A stretch of 64,000 bases of DNA from Sphingobium phenoxybenzoativorans (GCF_001757355.1 NZ_MINO01000002.1:157416-221415); one strand, 5' to 3'. Shown: positions 7,543 through 17,386, numbered from the stretch's first letter. Notes: generated by a model not told the origin, from the letters alone. Made by a program: numbers and translations.

Positions 7543-9909
7543 TCAGAATTTGAAGCCCACCTTGGCGCCGATGGTGCGCGGCTGGATGGGCGTGCGATAT
7601 ATTTTCGGCCCGATGGCGGTCACGCCGTCCGGGTCGCCGCAGGTCGTTTCCAGACATTGAACGCCAACTGTCGAATAGGCGCGCTTGTCGAACAGGTTGT
7701 TGGCGAAGATTTCCGCCGACCAGATGCCCATGGTGAAACCGGCGTTCAGATCGACAGTGGCGTAACCAGGCAAATCTCCCCTGATCGCTTTTTCGACAGT
7801 GCGCAGGTCCGAGGTCCGCTTGCCTTCATAGACCATCGCCGCCTGCAGATGGACGTTGGAATCCCCGACCGGGAATTCGTAACGGGCGACGGCATTTGCC
7901 TTCAGCTTCGCGGTGACGGGAAGGCGCGTGCCTTTGGGCGCGAGGATCGCATCCCCTGGCGAACAGTCGGATTCGCAATAATCCTTGGTCAGTTTAGCGT
8001 CATTATAGGATGCGCTGCCGGTCAGGGTCAGGCCGCCGAACGGCCGGGTCCACAATTCCGCCTCCACGCCGCGGATGCGCGCGCGGCCTGCATTCTCGAT
8101 CTGCGTCAAGCCGTTCGCGCCGAGCACGGAAATCTGCAGGTCGGTCCAGTTGAGCTGATAGATTGCGCCGTTGAACCGAATACGATTGTCGGCCCAGCTC
8201 GTTTTCCAGCCGATCTCGTAATTCTCGATGAAGTCGGCGTCATAAGGCGGCAGGTCCCCGCGCCGGTTGATGCCGCCCGGACGATAGCCGCGCGAGGCTG
8301 TGCCGTAGATCAGTGCGTCGTCGGTGAACTTGTACGTGACGTTAAGCTTGTGAAGCCAGCCGACATCCTTGGTGCTCTTGTCCAGATTGGTGCAGGGCGA
8401 GCCTCTTACGACCGCCGGACTTTGGCAGGCATAGACCGGATTGCCGCTGAAACCGGGATTATTATAGCCGAAGAAGCCGACCAGGCTGTTGTCATATTTA
8501 TAAACGCGCGCGCCCATGGTGACGCTCAACTTCTCGGTTACATCGGCGGTCAGCTCGCCGAAGGCCGCATAGTCGCGGTCCACGCGGAGCTGCTTGGTCA
8601 GCCAGATATTGTCGATCGTGCCGGGCACCTGTTGAGCATCGGACAGATTGTCGATGATATAATGCTGCTCGATATTATGCGCCTGCCGCTGGTAGAAAGC
8701 GCCGCCAACGAAACGGACGACGCCATCGGACGGGGACGTGAAGCGCAGTTCGTGGCTCTGCTTGGTGAAGCGGTCTATGCCCCGGATATACTGGTTCGGG
8801 CTGATGACGTTGCCGGCATTGTCGTAGAGATAGGCGCCAGACCCGAACAGCGCGTCATAGAAATAGGAATAGTCGGCATAGTCGCTGTTCGTCGTGACCT
8901 TGCGCTTCAGATAGGAGCCGGCATAGGTGACATCGAAGCTGCCGATCTTGCCCTCGATGGTCAGGGCCGCCTGATACCAGTTGTCCCTCGCGCCCTCCGG
9001 GTTGAACTGCATCGTCTGCAAATCGCCAAGGCCGCTTTCGACCGCGAAGCTGCCGTTCGATTTCTGCTTCTGGCCCATGATCTGCGGCGTGACGGTCCAG
9101 TTGTCGTCAAGGTCGATCTTCAGCGCGGCGCGGCCGCCATAGGTCTCGACGTCATTATAGTCCTTCTCGACATAGGGCGCATTGTCGAGCGTGACGCCGG
9201 ATGAGGGGAAGGTCAGGCTACCCGCGATATTGTCGATATAGCCGGCGTCCTTCTTGTACCAGCCGACCGCGCGCAGGGCCATGCGGTCATTGAAGGGCAC
9301 GTTGATGAAGCCTTCCGCCGTATAGCCTTCACCGCCCTTGGATACGGAATTGACCTCGAAATCGGCGCCCATCTCGAACTTGCCGGTGTCCGGCTTGTTG
9401 GTGATGATGCGGATCGTGCCCGCCTCGCTCGACGCGCCGTACAGCGTGCCCTGCGGTCCGGCCAATGCCTCGACGCGCGCGATGTCATAGACATGGACGT
9501 CCAGCGCGCCCTGGATCGTGGTGATCGGCTGCTCGTCCAGATAGATGCCGACCGACGGCTGCGATGCGGAATGGTTGGCGTTTTCGCCGCTGGCGACGCC
9601 GCGGAAATAGACTTTGGCCGATCCGGGGCCGCTGGTCTGGTAGGAGACGCTGGGCAGATAGCGGGCATAATCCTCGAACTTCTGCACCTGCATCTGTTCC
9701 AGCTTCGCCGTGCCGAAGGCGGTGATGGCGATGGGCACGTCCTGCAGATTCTCGGACCGCTTCGTCGCTGTGACGATGATCGCGTCGCCGTCCTCCGCCG
9801 CAGCCGCCGCTTCCTGGGCGAAGGCTGCGCCGGACAGTGTCAGCATGGTGGATGCAAGGAGGATCGCAGCGCCGGTCTTGCCTGCGCGCTGGAGGGAAGT
9901 GAACTGCAT
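7543..9909 (-). CDS. TonB-dependent outer membrane receptor
   Basis: A 788-residue receptor with a signal peptide (to about residue 32, ending AFAQ), a TonB-box-like segment (DAIIVTATKRSENLQDVP), a plug domain with YLDEQPI, VEALAGPQGTLYG and GTIRIITNKP motifs, and a beta-barrel ending in an aromatic residue (GAKVGFKF). It imports a substrate too large or scarce for porins, using the TonB-ExbBD system. The cargo is unknown; this sphingomonad subfamily often sits beside catabolic genes. The ATG at 9909 begins the signal peptide and is preceded by an AGGGG site, while the longer frame would put 43 polar residues in front of it. The TPR-sulfotransferase gene lies upstream on the same strand. Confidence 0.92.
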   Translation of the reverse strand: MQFTSLQRAGKTGAAILLASTMLTLSGAAFAQEAAAAAEDGDAIIVTATKRSENLQDVPIAITAFGTAKLEQMQVQKFEDYARYLPSVSYQTSGPGSAKVYFRGVASGENANHSASQPSVGIYLDEQPITTIQGALDVHVYDIARVEALAGPQGTLYGASSEAGTIRIITNKPDTGKFEMGADFEVNSVSKGGEGYTAEGFINVPFNDRMALRAVGWYKKDAGYIDNIAGSLTFPSSGVTLDNAPYVEKDYNDVETYGGRAALKIDLDDNWTVTPQIMGQKQKSNGSFAVESGLGDLQTMQFNPEGARDNWYQAALTIEGKIGSFDVTYAGSYLKRKVTTNSDYADYSYFYDALFGSGAYLYDNAGNVISPNQYIRGIDRFTKQSHELRFTSPSDGVVRFVGGAFYQRQAHNIEQHYIIDNLSDAQQVPGTIDNIWLTKQLRVDRDYAAFGELTADVTEKLSVTMGARVYKYDNSLVGFFGYNNPGFSGNPVYACQSPAVVRGSPCTNLDKSTKDVGWLHKLNVTYKFTDDALIYGTASRGYRPGGINRRGDLPPYDADFIENYEIGWKTSWADNRIRFNGAIYQLNWTDLQISVLGANGLTQIENAGRARIRGVEAELWTRPFGGLTLTGSASYNDAKLTKDYCESDCSPGDAILAPKGTRLPVTAKLKANAVARYEFPVGDSNVHLQAAMVYEGKRTSDLRTVEKAIRGDLPGYATVDLNAGFTMGIWSAEIFANNLFDKRAYSTVGVQCLETTCGDPDGVTAIGPKIYRTPIQPRTIGAKVGFKF

Positions 9910-10067
9910 GGACGGCCCCTTTTGCCTGCTTTGTTCTCTTGCGGCAGTTCCCCACTTTTTGCGGCGCAGAGCAAGCCGGTTTTTTACGATCGTATGACAG
10001 GCGCAGACGAATTTGCCCCGCTGTTGCAGGTTTGACACGATTGCTGCCGTGAATCAGCGTGATCGGT

Positions 10068-11873
10068 TCATTCTGGCCAGGTTTTCGCGACATCGCCCAG
10101 CGCATCGCGCAATGGCCCCAGCCATGCGTCATAGTGCCGCCATCGATCCATGCCGTCCCGGTTGATCGGGCGGCGGACCTGTTCGCTGCTGGCCGTCCGC
10201 ACAGCGCGGTCATTCTCGTGAAAACGCAGGCAGGCGGGGTCGAAGGGCAGACCGATATGGTCGAGCAGGCGGCGCACTTCGCCTTCCGGGTCGTCCACCA
10301 ACCGCTCATGGATCACCCGGTGCACCCGGCCGGGCAGCACCGTATCGAAATGCCGCATCAGCCGGACATAATCGGCATAATAGCCGCCCATATCGGCCAG
10401 ATCATAGCTGAACGCCTGCCCGCGCGCGAAATGCTGGCGGAAGTTGGAGAAGCAGCAGTCCATCGGGTCGCGCCGCGCATCGATGATCGTCGCATTGGGC
10501 AGGATCAGGTGGATGAAGCCCAGATAGGTCCAGTTGTTCGGCAGCTTGTCGATGAACAGCGGCCTGTCCGTCTTGCGCTGGATGCGCGTGCGGTCGAGAT
10601 ATTCCGCGCCAAGCTCGGCCAGCCTTTCGCTCGTCATGTCCGCAATGGCGTCCACCCATCCGCGCGGCCCGCCGCCGCTGTCCCGCCCTTCGCGCAGGGC
10701 CATGGCGGGAATGTCGGGCAGTTCCATTGTCCCCTCCACCTGCGGGTGGGAGGCGAGGATTTGTTCGATCAGGGTCGATCCGGCGCGCGGCATGCCCAGG
10801 ATGAAGATGGGGTCGCGGGCGGCGTGGCCCTGCCCGGCGCGGGCGGCGAGAAATTCGGGGGTGAAGCGCGCGATGATGGCGTCGACCAGCCCGGACATGT
10901 CGGCCATGTCATAGTCCAGTTCCGCTTTCCGCAGGCGATTGCCCTCCGCATAGTGGCGGAAGGATGGCTCCCATTGCCTGGCGTCCTCCATCGCCTTTCC
11001 AAGCGCGAAATGGAGGTGGTAGCGATCCTCCGCCGATGCCGCGCCGCTGTCCAGCGCCGCCTGCATCGCATCCACATCCGCCCCGGTAAATCGGACGGTT
11101 TTCAGATTGGCCAGGCTCCACCACACTTCGCCCAGCGCCGGCTCGGCCGCCAGTGCGGCGCGGTACGCGGCGATGCTGTCCTCCTGCCGTCCGACGGTCT
11201 TGAGGATATGGCCATGGCTCATATGAAGTTTGGCGTGATCAGGGAAACGGCGGGTCAGCGCGTCATACAGCGCCACCGCCTCCTCATAGCCGCCAATCCG
11301 GCCCAGAGCCGCCGCTTTCAGATTGCTGCTGGAGGGATCGTCCGGTTCGTCGGCCAGCACCAGATTGAGTTGCTCGATCGCATCCCCGAACCGGTTCTGC
11401 TTGTAGAGGACAGTGGCAAGGTTCGCCCGCGCCGCGCCGAAGCCGGGCGCAAGTTCGACGGCGCGGCGCAGCAGGTTTTCGCTGTCCGTCAACCGGCCGA
11501 TGCGGGCGGCGAGTTCCGCCAGCATGCGGATGGCGGCGACATCGGTGGGCTGTTCGCGCAACCGCCCTTTCAATATGGGTTCGGCGACGTGCAGTTCATT
11601 CTGAAAGAGCGCGCTCGCCGCCTCAATGAGTTCAGGATCGTGGATCGACTGGCGCACCGCCTCCAGATCGGCGGCTTCGCCTTCCTCCGTGCGGCCCAGC
11701 TTTCGCAGGGCGAGCGCGGCCAGGCGGTGCGCTTCGGCGGTCTCCGGCTGCACGCCGATGATTTCCCGCAATTGCGCCAGAGCGACCGCAGGGTTTGCGG
11801 GCAGGGTGCGCCGGGCGAAAGAGAGCGCTTCGGCAATTGAAATAGCAGGGGCGGGCTGGGTTCGGGCCGTCAT
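10068..11873 (-). CDS. Tetratricopeptide repeat-sulfotransferase fusion protein
   Basis: A 601-residue two-domain protein. Residues about 15-345 are a series of TPR-like helical repeats. The C-terminal part is a sulfotransferase domain with the PAPS-binding loop LGMPRAGSTL (359-368) followed by EQILASHP, and a later DARRDPMDCCFSN segment corresponding to the 3'-phosphate-binding region. It resembles tyrosylprotein or polysaccharide sulfotransferases. No signal peptide is seen. Sphingomonads often carry such genes next to TonB receptors, and a second copy of the arrangement occurs near 43 kb. The acceptor substrate is unknown. A divergent 69-bp gap separates it from the DUF1338 gene. Confidence 0.88.
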   Translation of the reverse strand: MTARTQPAPAISIAEALSFARRTLPANPAVALAQLREIIGVQPETAEAHRLAALALRKLGRTEEGEAADLEAVRQSIHDPELIEAASALFQNELHVAEPILKGRLREQPTDVAAIRMLAELAARIGRLTDSENLLRRAVELAPGFGAARANLATVLYKQNRFGDAIEQLNLVLADEPDDPSSSNLKAAALGRIGGYEEAVALYDALTRRFPDHAKLHMSHGHILKTVGRQEDSIAAYRAALAAEPALGEVWWSLANLKTVRFTGADVDAMQAALDSGAASAEDRYHLHFALGKAMEDARQWEPSFRHYAEGNRLRKAELDYDMADMSGLVDAIIARFTPEFLAARAGQGHAARDPIFILGMPRAGSTLIEQILASHPQVEGTMELPDIPAMALREGRDSGGGPRGWVDAIADMTSERLAELGAEYLDRTRIQRKTDRPLFIDKLPNNWTYLGFIHLILPNATIIDARRDPMDCCFSNFRQHFARGQAFSYDLADMGGYYADYVRLMRHFDTVLPGRVHRVIHERLVDDPEGEVRRLLDHIGLPFDPACLRFHENDRAVRTASSEQVRRPINRDGMDRWRHYDAWLGPLRDALGDVAKTWPE

Positions 11874-11942
11874 GGATCCGGTGATAGCGCGTCCCGCAGG
11901 TCACGCCTAGCGGCGCGCACGGGCCTTCGCTATATAGAGGGC

Positions 11943-12971
11943 ATGAATATGACATCTGTAAAACTAGCTGCGCTGCTGAACGCCACGCTGGGCGAGGATA
12001 CGGCTGCGGCGATCGACGATATCGTCATTCCGGCTGGCGTGGCGGACAGTGGACCCGATAGCGTCACCCGCGCCGAGTTCGCGGTGGCGATGACCGTAGC
12101 GCTTCACTGGGGGCTGCTGCAGCGGGTGCCGACGGGCGAGGCCTATGCGGCGGACTGCCGGGCGGCGGGGCGTAAGATCATGCTGGACCATGGCGCGCTC
12201 CGCACCATCGCCTTGCCCGGCGGCGCGCCCACAGGCGCAATCCCGGCGGGCGTCGCGGCCTTCTCGCGCATCCTGGAACCGCTGGGTTATGTGGTGGCCG
12301 ACGCTTATCCGCTTGAACGGCTCAGGATGACGGGCTTTGCCTATTGTCATCAGGATGCGCCGGACGAGATCGCCCAATTCTTCATCAGCGAACTGCATGT
12401 CGACCGGTTCGACGGCGCATTTGCGGATGCGGCGGGCAGGTTGTTCGGCACGACTGCCGATCCTCTGGACGCCGCGGCGCGTGAGGCGCTGGCGGTATTC
12501 GCCAGGGACGGAAAGGCGTCGCTCGACGTCGCCATGGCGGCGATGCCTTCCATTGTCGGGGCCTTTGACCGGCACCATGCCTTGCCTTCGCTTGCCGATT
12601 ATGAAGTGCTGAAGGGCCAGAGCGCGGAGGCGGCGTGGATCGCGACGGAGGGCAATGCCTTCAATCACGGCACTGACCGGGTGGAGAATGTCGACAGCGT
12701 CGCCGACGCGCAGCGGGCGCTGGGCCGGGCGATGAAGGACAAGGTGGAGGTGTCGGGCAGTGGCCGGGTGCGTCAGACCGCCTATCGCGCCGACTGGGTT
12801 GAGCGCGATTTCACGGGTGAGGCTGGCGAGGTGCTGACCTTGAAGGTGCCCGGCTCCTTCTATGAGTTCATCGATCGCGCAAAGGATCCGGAGAGCGGAA
12901 AGCTGGACCTGAAGTTCGACAGCGCGAACGCGCAGGGCATATTCAAGATGACGGCATCGCTCGACGCCTGA
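11943..12971 (+). CDS. DUF1338 family protein, HglS-like 2-oxoadipate dioxygenase/decarboxylase
   Basis: A 342-residue protein of the DUF1338 (YdcJ/HglS) fold. In characterised HglS, a metal held by two His and one Glu converts 2-oxoadipate to 2-hydroxyglutarate in D-lysine breakdown, and an Arg four residues after the first His binds the substrate. The same set is visible here: His83 and Arg87 in DHGALRT, His242 in FNHGTDRV, and Glu308 in GSFYEF. No other lysine catabolic gene is nearby, so the exact substrate is inferred from the family. A second ATG two codons in is also possible as the start. Confidence 0.8.
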   Translation: MNMTSVKLAALLNATLGEDTAAAIDDIVIPAGVADSGPDSVTRAEFAVAMTVALHWGLLQRVPTGEAYAADCRAAGRKIMLDHGALRTIALPGGAPTGAIPAGVAAFSRILEPLGYVVADAYPLERLRMTGFAYCHQDAPDEIAQFFISELHVDRFDGAFADAAGRLFGTTADPLDAAAREALAVFARDGKASLDVAMAAMPSIVGAFDRHHALPSLADYEVLKGQSAEAAWIATEGNAFNHGTDRVENVDSVADAQRALGRAMKDKVEVSGSGRVRQTAYRADWVERDFTGEAGEVLTLKVPGSFYEFIDRAKDPESGKLDLKFDSANAQGIFKMTASLDA

Positions 12972-13039
12972 GTCCGTCGGCCGCGCGGACGGGTTGGCGC
13001 CATAGGAAAGCCGCAGAAATGCGCGCTTTTCCTGAAGAA

Positions 13040-13079
13040 TCCAACAGCATGTCCAACAGCCATGCCCGCTTTCCAACAG
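13040..13079. repeat. Three direct copies of TCCAACAG upstream of the DUF2946 operon
   Basis: The 8-mer begins at 13040, 13052 and 13072, inside the 197-bp gap between the DUF1338 gene and the DUF2946 gene. Its spacing (12 and 20 bp) is irregular. It could be a regulator binding array or a chance run. The rest of that gap shows nothing I can name. Confidence 0.45.
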
Positions 13080-13168
13080 TGCGCGCGGATGGGCGCGCCG
13101 GTACGGCCGCTGGGCTATGACCGTTCGTCCTAGTGACATCGCTCCCGCGGCGCATTAAGGCGCATCCC

Positions 13169-13564
13169 ATGCTGGGGGCGATAAGGCATTCGGATAAGGC
13201 ACGGGCGCTGTTCGCGGCGCTGGCTTTGCTCGTGCTCGCAATGCGCGTGGTCATGCCGAGCGGCTTCATGCCCGTCGCCACCGCGCATGGCGTCGTGGTG
13301 ACGCTGTGTACCGGGCAGGGCGCGGTCAATGTCATCGTCGATCACGGCCAGGCCCCCGCCAAGCCCGAACCCAAGAGCATGGCGGGCGAACATTGCCCCT
13401 TTGCCGGTGGTGCCGCCCCCCTGCTTGCCGACGCCATGCTGGGCGTCACGCTGCCCACCTGGCAGCTTCCGAACGGCCCGGTCGCCTTTGCGCTGCGCAC
13501 CGGGTGGATCGCGCGGCTGGCCGCGCCGCCGCCGCCATCGTCCGGGCCGCCCGCGGCCGCCTGA
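13169..13564 (+). CDS. DUF2946-type small exported/membrane protein
   Basis: A 131-residue protein with one N-terminal hydrophobic segment (about 15-32). A short Cys/His-containing region follows (VTLCTGQGA, then GEHCPFAGGAAP), as in the DUF2946 family. A second hydrophobic stretch and a Pro/Ala-rich tail end it. DUF2946 genes commonly precede a TonB receptor and a PepSY protein in copper- or iron-related operons, and the same order is present here. I chose the ATG at 13169, just before the hydrophobic segment. The frame is open from 13133, which would add a basic leader. Function is inferred from context only. Confidence 0.65.
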   Translation: MLGAIRHSDKARALFAALALLVLAMRVVMPSGFMPVATAHGVVVTLCTGQGAVNVIVDHGQAPAKPEPKSMAGEHCPFAGGAAPLLADAMLGVTLPTWQLPNGPVAFALRTGWIARLAAPPPPSSGPPAAA

Positions 13565-13656
13565 CGCGGCGGTTCTCCTACCACAGATCTTCGAACCGCC
13601 TTTCCGTCCGGGTGCGCCGCGCCCGGACGTCTGACGCTTTTTCGAAGGTTCTTTTT

Positions 13657-15984
13657 ATGCCCATTCCACGACATGCTTACACCGTCGCGTTCCTCATCGC
13701 ATTTGCAGGACTTTCGCCGCCCCTTCATGCCGGGGAGGATGCCGCTGACAGACCCGACATCATCGTCGTCGGTCAGAGCAATGCGCCCATGACAATTGAA
13801 CCGCGCGGCCTCTCTGTCAGTCTGGGCGAGGAGCAGTTTGCAGGCGTTAACGCCTTCAATGTCGAGGATTTAATGAAATATGCGCCCGATTTCTTCGTGC
13901 GCAGCCGCTATGTCGGCGACAATAATGGCGTGCCCGGATTTCGCGGCACCCACTCCACGCAGTCGGCGCGCGCGCTGGTGATGGTGGACGGTTTTGTCGT
14001 CTCGAATTTCCTCGGCAACAGCTTCGCCTTTCCACCTGCCTGGGGTGTGATTTCTCCCGGCGAAGTGAAGCAGTTCGATATCGTCTACGGCCCCTATTCG
14101 GCGCGCTATTCCGGCAATGCGATGGGCGGGATCGTCAACATCACGACCCGCGCCCCGGAACGGACGGAGGCGTTCGTGAATATGCAGGGTTTCGTGCAGC
14201 CCTATGACCAATATGGCACGCATGACGACTATTGGGGCTGGTCCGGCGAGGCGGGTTTCGCGCTGAAGCAGAAGGACGGTCCCTTGTCCCTGCGCGTGTC
14301 GGGCCGGCGGCTGATCAACCGGGGGCATCCGCAGCAATTCTATCAGTTCGGTTATAGCGCTGCGAACTATGGCAATCCCTCTGCCGGAACGCCGGTCACT
14401 GGCGCGGTCGTGGACAACGGGATGGTCCCGGTAACGGGTACAGCGATCCGCGCGCCCATCGTCGGCGACTATTCCTCGGTCGATACTCGGCAGGATCAGT
14501 TGCGCGGCCAGCTTCGCTTCGATCAGGGCGATGTCCATGCCGAGGCTTTCTTCACCTATTGGTGGAATGAGGAAAAGACGCTCGACCCGCAAAGCTATCT
14601 GCGCGACGCCAATGGGCAGCCCTATTATGGCGGCGGTCTCGTCAGCTTCGGCGGACATACCTATAGCCTCAACGCCGCCTCTACCTTCAATTGGGGGATC
14701 GCCCGCAAGGATGAATGGCTGGCGGGCGTGAAGCTGGATGCGCCGCTGCTGGGCTTCGACACGCGCACCACGCTGTCGACCCTGCGATTCGACCGGCAGG
14801 ATGCGCTGCAGTCCAGCGGTTTCGCCAATGGCCGGAACAATGGCGCGGGGCAGATCACATCGCAGGGACCGACCGGCTGGTATACCGGCGAATTTCAGGC
14901 CAGCCGCATCTTCGGCGCACACAGCATCGCCTGGGGCTTGTCCGGGAATCGCTACGACACGGACCGCAGCGTTTACGGCACGGCCAACTGGCGGGATGCG
15001 ACGGGGCGGACCTTCCGCAACCGGACGTTCGGGCGGACACGGCTGCTGGGGGCCTTCATCGAGGATGAGATTGCGATCGGCGACGCGATAACCTTGACCG
15101 CCGGGTTGCGGGCGGAAAGCTGGCGCGCCTTTGGCGGCGGGCTGACGGCTCTTGCCTCAGCCGGAGCGCAGGCGGGGCAGGCGGTGACGCAGCGTTATGC
15201 CAGCCGGAAGGACAGCGCATTCAGCCCGAAACTGGCGTTGCGCACGATGCTTTCACCGGACTGGTCGGCGGAGCTGAGCCTGGCCACGGCCACCCGTTTC
15301 CCGACCGTGGGCGAACTGTTCCAGGGGTCGCTCAATGGCGACGGCAGCTTCAACCAGAATAGCTTCGACCCGAATTTGAAGGCGGAGAAAAGCCGGGACG
15401 CCAACCTGCTGCTGCGCCATCATATGGGTCCGGTGACGCTGACCGGCAGCCTGTTTTACCAGCGGGTGCGCGACGCAATCTTCAGCTATATCGGTTTCAA
15501 CCAGAACGGCGTGTCGACATCGAGTTTCAAGAATATCGACCTGACCCGGCAATATGGCGCGGAGCTGATCATGGAGAGCCGCAACTGGCCGGTCGAGGGG
15601 CTGGACATGGAGGCGAACGCGGCATGGATCGATGCGGAAACGGTGCGCAATAGAGCCGATCCTCTATCGGAAGGGGTGCAATTCCCGCGCATCCCGCGCT
15701 GGCGGCTGAACGGCAGCATCCGCTATGCAGTGACGCCCACCCTGCAATCCTCGCTGGGCTTCCGCTATGCCTCGCGGCCCAACACGGACCTGGATGGTCT
15801 GCAGCGTGGCGACACTTATGGCTATACGTCGGAACTGTTCGCGCTGGATGCTAAGCTGACCCAGCGGTTCGGAAACGGAATGCGTGTTTCGGCCGGGGTC
15901 AACAATATCACCAATGACAAAGCCTGGGTGTTCCATCCCTATCCGCAGCGCAGCTTCCTGATCGAAGCGGGGTGGACGCTGTGA
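13657..15984 (+). CDS. TonB-dependent receptor, metal/metallophore-type operon
   Basis: A 775-residue outer membrane receptor with signal peptide (about 1-25, ending HAGEDA), TonB-box-like DIIVVGQ, a plug domain with VPGFRGTHS, ALVMVDGF and YGPYSARYSGNAMGGIVNI, and a barrel ending in the aromatic SFLIEAGWTL. The operon partners (DUF2946 before, PepSY protein after, overlapping by four bases) suggest uptake of copper or of an iron or other metal chelate. The frame is open from 13306, but the ATG at 13657 has GAAGG upstream and starts the signal peptide. The earlier part overlaps the DUF2946 gene and is noncoding in this frame. Confidence 0.92.
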   Translation: MPIPRHAYTVAFLIAFAGLSPPLHAGEDAADRPDIIVVGQSNAPMTIEPRGLSVSLGEEQFAGVNAFNVEDLMKYAPDFFVRSRYVGDNNGVPGFRGTHSTQSARALVMVDGFVVSNFLGNSFAFPPAWGVISPGEVKQFDIVYGPYSARYSGNAMGGIVNITTRAPERTEAFVNMQGFVQPYDQYGTHDDYWGWSGEAGFALKQKDGPLSLRVSGRRLINRGHPQQFYQFGYSAANYGNPSAGTPVTGAVVDNGMVPVTGTAIRAPIVGDYSSVDTRQDQLRGQLRFDQGDVHAEAFFTYWWNEEKTLDPQSYLRDANGQPYYGGGLVSFGGHTYSLNAASTFNWGIARKDEWLAGVKLDAPLLGFDTRTTLSTLRFDRQDALQSSGFANGRNNGAGQITSQGPTGWYTGEFQASRIFGAHSIAWGLSGNRYDTDRSVYGTANWRDATGRTFRNRTFGRTRLLGAFIEDEIAIGDAITLTAGLRAESWRAFGGGLTALASAGAQAGQAVTQRYASRKDSAFSPKLALRTMLSPDWSAELSLATATRFPTVGELFQGSLNGDGSFNQNSFDPNLKAEKSRDANLLLRHHMGPVTLTGSLFYQRVRDAIFSYIGFNQNGVSTSSFKNIDLTRQYGAELIMESRNWPVEGLDMEANAAWIDAETVRNRADPLSEGVQFPRIPRWRLNGSIRYAVTPTLQSSLGFRYASRPNTDLDGLQRGDTYGYTSELFALDAKLTQRFGNGMRVSAGVNNITNDKAWVFHPYPQRSFLIEAGWTL

Positions 15985-17336
15985 GGGAGGAGAATCTCTA
16001 CCGCACCGTCTGGCGCTGGCATTTCTATGCCGGGCTGTTTTGCGTGCCCTTCATCCTGTGGCTGTCGGCGACCGGCGGGCTGTATCTGTTCAAGCCGCAG
16101 ATAGAGGCGATGATCGACCGGCCCTATGCGGGCCTGCAATATACCGGCCCGCTCGCCAGTCCTTCGGCACAGGCGGGCGCGGCCATGGCGGCGGCGCCGG
16201 GTTCGGTTCTCCATCGCTTCGTGCTTCCCGACAGGATCGATCAGGCGACGCAAATCGTTGTTGGCAAAGGGGCGGAGGAGACGCGCATCTACATTCATCC
16301 GCAGACGCTGGCCGTCCTGAACAGCGTGGGTGAGGAGGACCGGTTGATGCGGCTGGTCTTTCGCCTGCATGGGGAGTTGATGGCGGGCGCCGCAGGTTCG
16401 CTGATCGTTGAACTGGCGGCGAGCTGGGCGATTGTCATGCTGCTGACCGGACTGTTCCTCTGGTGGCCGCGCTCCGGCGCGGGACTGGCGGGGACTGTCT
16501 ATCCCAGGCTCCGCCGGGGCAAGGCTGCATTCTGGCGGGACTTGCATGCGGTGACGGGCATATGGATTTCCCTGCTGGCGATATTCCTGATCCTGACCGG
16601 GCTGCCCTGGGCCAATAATTGGGGCAATTATCTCAAGGCCGTGCGCGGCATGGCCGCCAGCTATTCGGAGAAACAGGACTGGTCGGCGGGCAGCGCGGCC
16701 GATGCGCGCGACCGGGCGGCGCTCGATAGGGGCGCGCGTATGATGATGGGCGAACATGCGGAACATGGCGGAATGGTCATGGCGCATGCCGCCGGTCCTC
16801 TGGGCGCGCTTGATCTGATCGTGCCGCGCGCGCAGGCGCTCAATCTGGCGGAGCCAGTCGAGATTTCGCCCCCGGCCGGGCCGGATAATATGTGGCTGGT
16901 GAAATCCAATGCCGCCAACCGGCCGCTCCGCACCACCATCGGCATGGATGGGAACACGGGCGAGATCATGAGCCGGGAGGATTTCGGCCAGCGGCCCTTT
17001 ATCGATCGCGTGATCGGCATAGGCGTTGCCGCGCATGAGGGCGCGTTGTTCGGATGGGTGAATCAGGCGATCGGGCTTGTAACGGTGCTCGGCCTTATCC
17101 TGCTTGCCCTGTCCGCGATTGTCATGTGGTGGCGCAGGCGGCCGGGCGGGGCGCTGGGCGCGCCATCGCCGCAGGGAATGATCCGGCATAGCTGGCTGCT
17201 GGTCGGACTGGTGGTGGCGCTGGCCTTTCTGGCGCCGCTGTTCGGGGTCAGCCTGGCGGTGGTGATCGCTTTCGAGCGGCTGTTGCTGCGGCGTGCGCAG
17301 GGACCGGCGCGCTGGCTGGGGTTGCGGGCTGGGTGA
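15981..17336 (+). CDS. PepSY-associated transmembrane protein (putative metal reductase/uptake partner)
   Basis: A 451-residue inner membrane protein. It opens with a helix (WRWHFYAGLFCVPFILWLSATGGLYLF) followed by a PepSY-type periplasmic region, then helices around residues 150, 195, 365 and 410. Conserved His residues sit in the first helix, in LVFRLHGELM and in FWRDLHAVTG, in keeping with a haem- or flavin-linked ferric/cupric reductase role proposed for the family. A His/Met patch (MMMGEHAEHGGMVMAHA, about 255-270) is notable. The GTG at 15981 overlaps the receptor stop as GTGA, which suggests translational coupling. A GTG three codons earlier is the alternative. Confidence 0.82.
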   Translation: MREENLYRTVWRWHFYAGLFCVPFILWLSATGGLYLFKPQIEAMIDRPYAGLQYTGPLASPSAQAGAAMAAAPGSVLHRFVLPDRIDQATQIVVGKGAEETRIYIHPQTLAVLNSVGEEDRLMRLVFRLHGELMAGAAGSLIVELAASWAIVMLLTGLFLWWPRSGAGLAGTVYPRLRRGKAAFWRDLHAVTGIWISLLAIFLILTGLPWANNWGNYLKAVRGMAASYSEKQDWSAGSAADARDRAALDRGARMMMGEHAEHGGMVMAHAAGPLGALDLIVPRAQALNLAEPVEISPPAGPDNMWLVKSNAANRPLRTTIGMDGNTGEIMSREDFGQRPFIDRVIGIGVAAHEGALFGWVNQAIGLVTVLGLILLALSAIVMWWRRRPGGALGAPSPQGMIRHSWLLVGLVVALAFLAPLFGVSLAVVIAFERLLLRRAQGPARWLGLRAG

Positions 17337-17350
17337 GCGGCTAGGCAACC

Positions 17351-17380
17351 GGTCAGAGGATCGCTGAGAATCCTCCGACC
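17351..17380. terminator. Candidate bidirectional terminator between PepSY and trehalase genes
   Basis: GGTC-a-GAGGAT pairs with ATCCTC-c-GACC across an 8-base loop, giving a 10-bp stem with one mismatch in the 50-bp gap between two convergent genes. There is no strong U-run on either side. Confidence 0.5.
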
Positions 17381-17386
17381 CTTGGC

